Shown here in pieces: positions 56,531 to 64,000 of a stretch of DNA of 64,000 bases; positions within the stretch are counted from its first letter, which is position 1, and each line of letters opens with the position of its first letter. Location: NCBI GenBank assembly GCA_030035585.1, contig CM057466.1:60147233-60211232 (forward strand). Direction: 5' to 3'. The position numbers were made by a program, and so were the translations under genes. The notes below the pieces were generated by a model. The model did not search any database and had not been told where the DNA came from. It saw only the letters and a list, made by a program, of their open reading frames with translations. The DNA is from Dugong dugon. Taxonomy: Eukaryota; Chordata; Mammalia; Sirenia; Dugongidae.

Positions 56531-56945
56531 TGTTATGGATTGAATTGTGTCCTGCAAAATATGTGCTGCAATTCTAACCCCTATACCAGTGGATGTAATC
56601 CCATGTGGGGATAGATTGTTCTTTGTTATCCTAATGAGGCCATATCAGTGTAGAATGTGTCTCAAACCTAATCACTTCAGGATAGCAAAACAGCAGATTA
56701 GGCGAAGCAAGCAAGCACAAATGGGGGAAAGACAGACGCCACATAGAGATCGCCCAGGAACTGAGGAACAGAACCTGAGAGGGATGGGGATTTTCCCCCA
56801 GAGCAGACAGTGAGAGATTCTTCCCCTAGAGCCAGTGTGCTGAATTTGGGCTTCTAGCCCCCTAACTGTGAGAAAATATATGTATGTTCATTAAAGCCAC
56901 CCACTTGTGGTATTTCTGTTACAGCAGCACTGGGAAACTAAGACA
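56531..56945 (+). mobile_element. MaLR/ERVL-class solo LTR (MLT1-like)
   Basis: It starts TGTTATGGATTGAATTGTG and ends CTAAGACA. Its 3' part ('aaagccacccacttgtggta', 'tttctgttacagcagcac') matches the LTR at 29,194, and a 'cattaaag' signal lies near 56,891. The surrounding bases are ambiguous for a target duplication ('cagac' can be aligned on both sides only by overlapping the LTR end). Confidence 0.85.
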
Positions 56946-57179
56946 GACTTTACTAAAGGTTTGGAATGAAGGAGCAGTTTTCTATCAGAGAAATGAAAAC
57001 ACTTAAAATAGAATTGCATATATTCACATTCTTAAAGACTGTATGGACACACTGTCACTGGGTATTTCTCCCTGGTCACTGTCTTCCTACAACTCTGCCA
57101 TGTTGCTCTGACTGCCTTCTCTCTGTTCTTTTGACCTCCCCCTCTGTTTTCTCTTCTGCTCTCCTCTGTTCATTTTTGT

Positions 57180-57455
57180 ATTCTTTGTCTTTTAACTTAG
57201 TTTTTCCAAATTACGAAATGCATGCAATCAGTTTAAAAATACAGAGGTACAGATATAAAATATTAGACTCCACTTTCCAGTATTAGTTATTGACAATATT
57301 CTTCAGTTTTGCTGATCTTATTAGCAAAAAGTGGTATCACCTTGTTGCTTCACTTTGCATTTTCCTGGTTACTAGTAAGAGTAATTTTTCCCATATTATT
57401 TATTGCTCATTTGTATTTCTTCTGTGAATCATGACTGTATATCCTTTGTCCTGGA
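57180..57455 (-). mobile_element. Old L1 ORF2 3'-end relic
   Basis: It has 'ctttgcattttcctggttac', 'tgctcatttgtatttcttct' and 'tatatcctttgtcc', the inverted ORF2 C-terminal region of old L1s, strongly diverged. Confidence 0.5.
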
Positions 57456-59020
57456 GCCCAAATCACTTCTGGATCCACCAGAAAGCCTGATTTTCAGAGC
57501 TTGTAAATGAATACTGAAACCTGGAGGTGATCACACAAAATTACTACCCCCTGTGGGGCCTGCCTGGTGGCCCACTGGCATTCTCCAGGAGGTGTTCCTC
57601 CAGCTCCTGCCTGCTGCCTTCAATAACATTCATATTCTTATGTCAAAGGCCCTCAATTTTTAATGCTCCAAAATAGAGTATCTCCTTGCGACCTATAAAT
57701 CCTGGGTGCACTATGGCCAATGTAAACTTTGGCAATAATAAGGAAGTCATCTGAAGCTCTAGAATCATTCAAATTTTGAGGAGAACTGGTATTCAGATGG
57801 TGACTGGTAGTACTTGCTCATTGCATAGGGGTACCATAAAACTGGTTTGCCTAGGACAGCCCTAGTGTACACACACTGCCTCGGTATCTCATCTGAATCG
57901 TGGCTCTTTTCACTCTCAAAAGTACCCTGCTGGAGATGATAAGTTATAAGGCCATCCTATCTTTGTGTGGTCTTCAGCAGGTTACTTGGCTTGGGAACCT
58001 GTTACCACTCAAGCAACTGATAGACATTCATATGCTGTGACACTATTTTTAAAAATGACTAGCCTACTAGTTTAATAAAAGTCAGTGATGTAGCAGCCTA
58101 AAACTAAGGGTTTATATTAAACAGAGGCAGAGAACTAGAGAATTTTTTAGCTGACCTTAAAGACAATTTAATTCAGGGGTTTTCTGAGGTTATCAAGCGT
58201 TTGAAAAACTGGTAAAAACTATGGACCTTCTCCCAGAGAGATAGTCACCCAAACATACACACAACATCTTGTCCATCATTTCAGCGTGTCCACAAACCCT
58301 CTGAAGCTCATTCAGGGCACACAGATTAAGAACTCTTGGTCTAAATCATGAGTGAAGAAATTGAGATTCAGAGAAGCTAGATGACATCTCAAAAAAAAAA
58401 AAAAAAGCAGACCTGGTTAGAAGGAGAAATATATTTAGGGTTCCATGATTTCTAATTCAGTGCTTTTTGTTACAGTCTCCCACAGAATGCCAAGACTGTT
58501 GTGTGACCGAGAAGTTCAAGTTGTAGAAGAGATCTTTGAGTGGGATGTTACTAAGAACTTGGGATCTTCTACTTTTTAAAAGCAAAGCACGAATTGGCTC
58601 TGTTCTCATCAAGTGCTTCTGAGATCATTCATGGAGTTCTCATTAATATTTATGCTGCAGTACCTGGTGGTCAGCTTTTTTGCTGAATGGACAGTACAAA
58701 AACTTGTGTTGCAACTTACCTGAGCAGCCTCTCCGTCTGCCACACTTTCACCTATATTCCCTAGCTCAGCTACCTGAAGCACTTGCAGTTCCTTTCAGCA
58801 CTGTGTTCTTTCAATCTTCTTGGTTTTGCTTGCCTTAATTTCTTTTGCTAAAAATCCCTACTCGTTCATTAAACTGTTTTCAAGGGTAAATTCACTTTCT
58901 CTTTATAGTCTTCCTAACATCCATAGCAGAGGTGGTAACTCTTTTCTTCAGCTTCCATGATGCTGGTAGAGATTTCTATTACTACACAGGACACACTGCA
59001 TTGATTATTTTATTGACCCA
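57456..59020. other. No recognised gene
   Basis: Single-copy-like DNA. A weak MIR/L2-like patch lies at 58,320-58,400 ('attgagattcagagaagcta'). An A run lies at 58,391-58,406. Confidence 0.45.
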
Positions 59021-59024
59021 TCTT

Positions 59025-59175
59025 TCCTACCTCAGATCCCAACAACTAAATTGTAAGATTTGCAAGGGCGAGGGCAGGACCTAATTCAGGTTTGCATGCT
59101 AGCATGCTACATGCCTAGTGCTTGCCGTATAGAATGCCCTCCAAATATTTGTTGAATGACATGAATGAATAAATC
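59025..59175 (+). repeat. L2 LINE 3' end
   Basis: It has 'gtaagatttgcaagggcga', 'catgcctagtgcttgccgta' and 'aatatttgttgaatgacatg', the L2 3' end. Confidence 0.65.
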
Positions 59176-60274
59176 CTCAGAGGATGCTTTTTTTGCATCC
59201 CAATATATCAAATAAAATCTAAGTAGGAATAGGACATGCTTCCCTTGCTTGCATAGTGTTTGTTTTGTTATTTTAGCTTTCTTCTCTTTTACAGGCTAAT
59301 ACGGCATTTTACAGATCCAAGAGTTCTTTTTCTCTTTCTTTAGCTTAACCTGCAAAGTTTACAGTCACAATTTTGGAGGGAGTTAACAACATTGGTGGAT
59401 AAATTGCTGTGGGTCCCAGAGGGGAGGCTCATGTACTCCTTGCCAGATTTCTATGGCCTGGGGCATCACAGAAGATCTTTTTTTCTTTTCCCAGGTATCA
59501 GTGTCAAAAGGAGTTTGCCAAGGAGCCAAAATCTTCATCTGTTTATGGCTTCACAGTCGATGAAAAATGCAGGATCATTAGAAGCTAATTACTGGTTTCA
59601 TGGCAATATTTATCACAAAAGCTAATTTGATCTTCCAGAAGTCACTTCGGGGGGAGCTGAGCCCATTACTATGAGGTAGTGTAAAGTTTTTTGTTTTGTT
59701 TTGTTTTTTCAAAGTTATTCAACTAATCCACTAACAAACCAAAACCAATTGGGGAAGATGACACAGGAGTCATCTGGCCTGACATCTCAATGGTTTCCAT
59801 CTGGCCTACGTAATTTCTGTAATAGTTTATTTCAAAAGCATTCCTTTCTACTTAGAGGAAGATGTTTCAAAAGTTCATATATGGAAAATTCAATTGAGGA
59901 TGCCTTTTTGTGGATCCTGAAGAATCGATTATTTTTAAATGCGGTTAAATAGCTTACATGTACAAAAGGCATAAAAATACATCCAAATAGGATCTTGAGT
60001 CTTACATTTTAAGCTCTCTAAACTATTTGCTGATCCCTATTGCTTTCGCTTTCTTTACATATATGGTTGCCTTTGGAATGCGAAACCATTTGCATCTGTA
60101 CTTTATTCACTCATTCATTCAACTAGTAGGTGTTGGGGATATAAAGGGTTGTATTTCATGACTTAGAGTTTAGTGTTGGAGAGAAGATGCCCAAGAAAAA
60201 TGATAAAACAGATTACAATGTAGACAATGTCCCTGGACTAATATAGAAGTTCAGAGAGGGAGAGAGCAGGGTAA
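59176..60274. other. No recognised gene
   Basis: The ORFs at 59,392-59,625 and 59,701-59,952 have no known domain. A (ttttg)n run lies at 59,689-59,706. Confidence 0.45.
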
Positions 60275-60450
60275 TACAAGGGAAAGAACACTGAAGTGGA
60301 GGCAGAATGCCTAGGTTTGAGGCGTCACTTCCATCTCTACACTGAGCGAGCCACAGTGTCTTTATCTGTAAAATGAGATAATAGAATCCGCTCTAATGGT
60401 CTCAGGGTTGTTGTGTTTTCAAAGGGTTCTGAGAGAATTTTGTAAATTAG
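60275..60450 (-). repeat. MIR SINE
   Basis: It has 'agtgtctttatctgtaaaat', 'gagataatagaatccgctct' and 'ctcagggttgttgtg', a MIR in inverted orientation. Confidence 0.7.
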
Positions 60451-61125
60451 AAAGCTTGCTTCATTATCCTAATATCTTACTTCTCCTTCTTCTCTCCTCT
60501 TAAGCTCGCTGGTATGGTCTTCACGGGTTAGGGAAGGCTTCTTGAAGGGACTGGAAGTGAGTTGGGTGTAAAAGAATAGTTAGGATTGACATAGTGGAAA
60601 GTAAAGGCCTAAAATAAAGGCCCAGAAGCAGGTTAGCACCTTATAGATTTTTTGAGGGAAAACCCACTGTTCCTTTCCGTATTATGATGGAAGAAAACCC
60701 GGTGGCTACTGATTGTAATTGTTTTCCTTATTCTTGGTTTTGCCACTAATGCAGCATTACAGGACCTCCTACATCCCACTTTGCAGGAAGATTTTCTTTT
60801 TTACATATCTACGCATGCTATTAGTGAACTTGGCGAAGATGTATCTATAGCGAGACTATAGCAAATCTATTTTTCTAAAAAAAAAAGGCCTAGCTGGATA
60901 TGCTTAGATTTTCCAATATTATGCCTTATGATGCTCTCAGGTGTCTCTCTGTCTTCAAATTTTGCTTATGTTTGTTTTGTTGTATCTGCTCATAGTAGAG
61001 ACAGGCCACACAGTACAAGCCTGAGATGAGGAAAGAGGATGTTGTAGGTCCTGTTCTGGAATTGCCACAAACCACCTGTGTATTCTTGGACCAATCATCC
61101 AATCTCTCTGGGCATACTCTTAATA
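60451..61125. other. No recognised gene
   Basis: Single-copy-like DNA with a MIR-like patch near 61,055-61,110 ('attcttggaccaatcatcca'). Confidence 0.4.
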
Positions 61126-61538
61126 AATGAATGTGAGATTAGAAAACTTCTAGGCTCCCATCTAGTTCCCAAACTGTACGAGCCTTTTTAAGAATCATTA
61201 TTTGGGTTAAAAGACAATCTTGTTGTTAGTTGCCGTCGAGCCAATTCTGACTCATGGCGACCCCTGTATGCAGAATATAACTGCTCCATAGGGTTTTCAA
61301 GGCTGTGACCTTTAGGAAGCAGATTGCCAGGCACCTGCTTCTGAGGCGTCTCAGGGTGGCTTCAAACCATCTGGGTGGGTTTGAACTGTCTTTCAGCTAG
61401 TAGTCGAGCATTTAACTGTTTGTGCTACCCAGGTACTCTAACGAATGGACAGGAGATTAGAAAACTTCTAGGCTCCCGTCTAGTTCCAAAACCATAAGAG
61501 TCTTTTTAAAAATCATTTTTTGGATTAAAAGATACTCT
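61126..61538. repeat. ~95-bp direct repeat flanking a SINE
   Basis: Copy A (about 61,126-61,220) and copy B (about 61,440-61,538) share 'gagattagaaaacttctagg', 'ctcc.gtctagttcc.aa', 'tttttaa.aatcatt' and 'ttaaaaga.a.tct', with identity near 85%. The SINE occupies the space between them almost exactly. Confidence 0.85.
61219..61439 (-). repeat. AfroSINE-type SINE between direct repeats
   Basis: Inverted long-subfamily copy: the tail 'cttgttgttagttgccgtcg' and the head ending 'gtttgtgctacccagg'. It carries a small internal duplication of the 'gggtgg' region (61,354-61,382). Confidence 0.92.
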
Positions 61539-62396
61539 AGGAGAGCTTGTTTTAACAAAAAATATTGAGGTTGCTATACCTTTCCTCAGATTTTTAAGGG
61601 GTTTGGATGTTCAGAGGGTAAAACTCTGGAGATCCATGTCTTACTGTTTTCAGTCCCCTGCCGTGCTCAGCCAGGGGCCCACATTAGGAAACACTGGTCT
61701 ATCGATGGCTGGATGAAAGAACAACCAAAAAGAGCCACATTTTTCTACAAAGAGGAACGTTTGTCTCACACTTAGGAGAGGCTGGCCATGGGATGGGAAG
61801 GGCTCTTTCTCACATTAGAGGGTGGCTTTACATCCAATGTTTACTGTCTATAATCCAGCCTGGGATATTAAATTCCTTGACAGCAGTGGCCACACGTTAA
61901 TCATTTTTGCACACCTCATGGTGCCTAGCACTTGGCTTTACAAAATGTCAGGTTCTCAATCTCTTCAGGTGGGATTCAGCTGACTCCGTAAAAGTCATTT
62001 GTTTTCATCTGATCACTCCATTTATTCAGTCAATCCTGCAAATGTGTAGAACCACGAGAAAGTTCTAAACTTCTGTTTTACTTGTCAAAATACACAGGTA
62101 ACATTTAGATTTCCAATAATTTAGATCTTCCAGTTAATCTTGTATAGACAGCCTGTCCTTTTAAAAACCACTCCTCTTCCTATTACTCCCCTGATCTCAG
62201 GGGAAAAAAGAGGCCAAAAAACAAAAAATCCTGCTAAGCCATCCCTTGAGAGCTACTGCAAGTTCAGATTGCCATGAAAATGAGCTACAAAGCAATACAA
62301 AGGACAAGGGAGGGATTTCGGTTAGATCTGCTGTCTTAGTATTGTTAGCTGTGGTGACCAAACCCCTTGCACTGATTTGATTTAAGATACAAGCCC
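61539..62396. other. No recognised gene; one L2 relic
   Basis: An L2-like 3' end lies at 61,855-61,950 ('aattccttgacagcagtggc', 'ggtgcctagcacttggct'). The rest is single-copy-like. Confidence 0.45.
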
Positions 62397-63844
62397 CCCG
62401 GAGGTGGGACCAAGATGGCGGAGTAGTCAAACGCTTCCAGTGGACCCTCTTACAACAAAGACCCGAAAAAACAAGTGATTTCGATTATATACGGCAATCT
62501 GGCAGGCCCTGAACATCAAAGGCAGAGTTGAGGAACCGGACTGAGTGGCAGGGGGAGGGAGAGATGGTTCAGAAGCAGCTAGGAGTTGCCAGACTTGACC
62601 CGGCCAGAGCCTGAGCCCTTCAGGCCTGATCTGCTCAGTGGTGAGCAGTGAGGCAGGCAAGCAGCCGTGCTCCAGAGGCATGTTTTCCACACTAGGAGAG
62701 ACCCAGTACCAGAGACTCTTCACGGCTACCCAGAACCAGTGAGAAGCAGCCCTCCAAGAAAGATAAGTACTTGTGTACGGCTTACCGCATGGATCAAAAA
62801 CGGCTTACCGCATGGGTCAAAAACAGCCCCCTTAGGGAAAAAGCTCTCTCCCATTTACCTCCACGTTCCCTGTTCTGAGCTGGTTCCTGGACCAGCTTCA
62901 GCAATTGCCGAGACCCCTGGGCTGGAAGTAGGATCCGTCACACGCCTGGAGCCATTCTTCCTGCCTTGGAGTGTGAATAAATTAACAAACGGGAAAAAAT
63001 AAACTGCTGGCTCCCCTAAGCCAGGAACCCAGGGTAGGCACAGGTCCTTTGCCTAGGCACAGGCACAAGGGATCCACGGTCTTTGAGTGCCTTTCCCCAT
63101 GCATAGACTTGTCTGGGCCCATCTCAACAGTGTAGGCCTCATTACCACAGTACAACAGGGTGTGTACCGGAACTCTAACTTCAACCGTTTCAGCTGTGAA
63201 GTGGCAGGTTCTTGACATTTGACACTGCTCTCCCCATTAAGCAGGTTCTTCACCTACCCACATCAGGGGCCCGAGGACTGGTGGCTCCACGCATGCCACC
63301 TAGCCGCCTGTGATAGGGGCCCATGAATAAGAGGTGCCCCCAGTCCTTACAGCCAACAGCATTAGGTGCTCATAGTCTGGCATCAAAACCCACCAACCCA
63401 TGCACTCTAGGGAACAGGGACATGCCTTCCTCCTGGACACTCGGGGGTGGCCATCAGCCCCCTGTATTTCTCAGAGTGTGTCCCTCTGCTGCAGCCAGAT
63501 GCCTGTGCCTACACCAATCACCCATGCCTGTCTAGGACTGTAAGTGAGAGCCACACCACACACTTGGTGGCTATCTACCTGGGCACCTGAGCTGAATCCA
63601 TACAGGGGAATTGGGCAGACCGCTGAGCTCACATACCTAGTAACAGATCTAACCACCTGGTGACAGGACATTAGAGCTTCAAAGGTGCCAATAATCAAAC
63701 TAGCTCATACGAGCTGCCTATTTGGGCATATCAAAACAAAACAAGAAGCTAGGACACAGTAAGCAAACATAAAATAAATAAATATAATAACTTATTGATA
63801 GCTCAGAGACAACAGTCAGTATCAAATCACATAAGAGGCAGACC
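62397..63844 (+). other. L1 5' UTR
   Basis: About 1.45 kb, alignable block by block with 33,964-35,460. A small tandem duplication lies at 62,779-62,824 ('cggcttaccgcatgg' twice). It has moderate CpG content compared with the flanks. It is likely the internal promoter region. Confidence 0.85.
62411..62421 (+). promoter_or_regulatory. YY1-type site at L1 start
   Basis: 'caagatggcgg' lies about 14 bases from the element's start. L1 promoters of other mammals carry a YY1 site at this position, where it sets correct initiation. The matching position in the L1 at 33,964 reads 'caggacggcgg', with two changes in the core. Confidence 0.7.
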
Positions 63845-64000
63845 ATGATGGCTTCAGTAAGCTCCCAAAATAAAGACTCTAGAAATTTTCCAGAGGAGGA
63901 AAATTTCTTGGAAATACCAGAGACAGAATACAAAAGATTAATATACAGAACTCTTCAAGAAATTAGGAAGAAAATTAAGCAAAATGCAGAACAGGCAATA
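63845..64000 (+). CDS. L1 ORF1 N terminus, open to window edge
   Basis: ATG at 63,845 (a second ATG follows at once at 63,848) opens 52 codons without a stop up to base 64,000. The peptide begins MMASVSSQNKDSRNFPEEEN and continues as a glutamate- and lysine-rich stretch before the expected coiled coil. It matches the start of the broken ORF1 at 35,461. ORF1 makes the RNA-binding chaperone of the L1 particle. Whether the whole gene is intact cannot be judged here. Confidence 0.8.
   Translation, partial: MMASVSSQNKDSRNFPEEENFLEIPETEYKRLIYRTLQEIRKKIKQNAEQAI

Larger units (their letters stand above)
62397..64000 (+). mobile_element. L1 LINE, full-length-type 5' end, cut by right edge
   Basis: It starts 'ccccggaggtgggaccaag' and then has the same 5' UTR as the L1 at 33,964. 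The 5' UTR runs to 63,844 and ORF1 opens at 63,845. The copy starts at the expected first bases of the element, so it is not 5'-truncated. It looks younger than the other two large L1s because ORF1 is open to the window edge. Confidence 0.92.

Overview
The window is a stretch of nuclear genome from a placental mammal. It is intergenic or intronic: I recognise no host protein-coding exon, rRNA, functional tRNA or CRISPR array. At least 23 copies or fragments of tRNA-derived SINEs of the AfroSINE type, an RTE LINE with the same 3' tail, an ERVL provirus and several L1 copies point to Afrotheria. An elephant or close paenungulate is most likely, but this rests on family recognition, not on a search.

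Layout. 1-7320 is a long, decayed L1 on the minus strand, cut by the left edge, abutting an RTE scrap. 7.5-20 kb is mostly single-copy DNA with ancient MIR, L2 and hAT relics, a fold-back element (9.02-9.52 kb), and a cluster of four minus-strand SINEs stacked in old hAT DNA (13.4-14.6 kb). 20.7-22.4 kb is a three-level nest: a tRNA-Gly-type SINE, split by an ERVL-type solo LTR, itself split by another solo LTR. 22.4-23.6 kb is an old L1/HAL1-like fragment interrupted by SINEs. 24.6-27.5 kb is an RTE LINE that landed in a hAT element.

27,997-38,657 is a whole ERVL-type provirus on the minus strand: two LTRs, a perfect 5-bp target duplication, a tRNA-Leu-like primer site, gag, protease, RT/RNase H, integrase and dUTPase, and no env. 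All genes are broken. It carries two antisense insertions, a solo LTR in the dUTPase and an internally deleted L1 in gag. 38.7-62.4 kb is single-copy DNA with a CR1-like RT relic (40.5-41.0 kb), an RTE copy split by a 5'-inverted L1 (41.6-43.1 kb), several LTR, SINE and MIR relics, a dense SINE/L1 pile-up (51.8-52.8 kb), and a SINE flanked by an unusual ~95-bp direct repeat (61.1-61.5 kb). From 62,397 a full-length-type L1 begins on the plus strand; its ORF1 is still open at the right edge.

What the elements do together: the RTE LINE is the likely enzyme source for the SINEs, which share its 3' tail. L1 is the source of the poly-A insertions. The many readable target duplications give a relative order of insertion. 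I found no convincing new biological system; the interesting material is repeat biology. Coordinates of old repeats are approximate to about 5-20 bases unless target duplications fix them.
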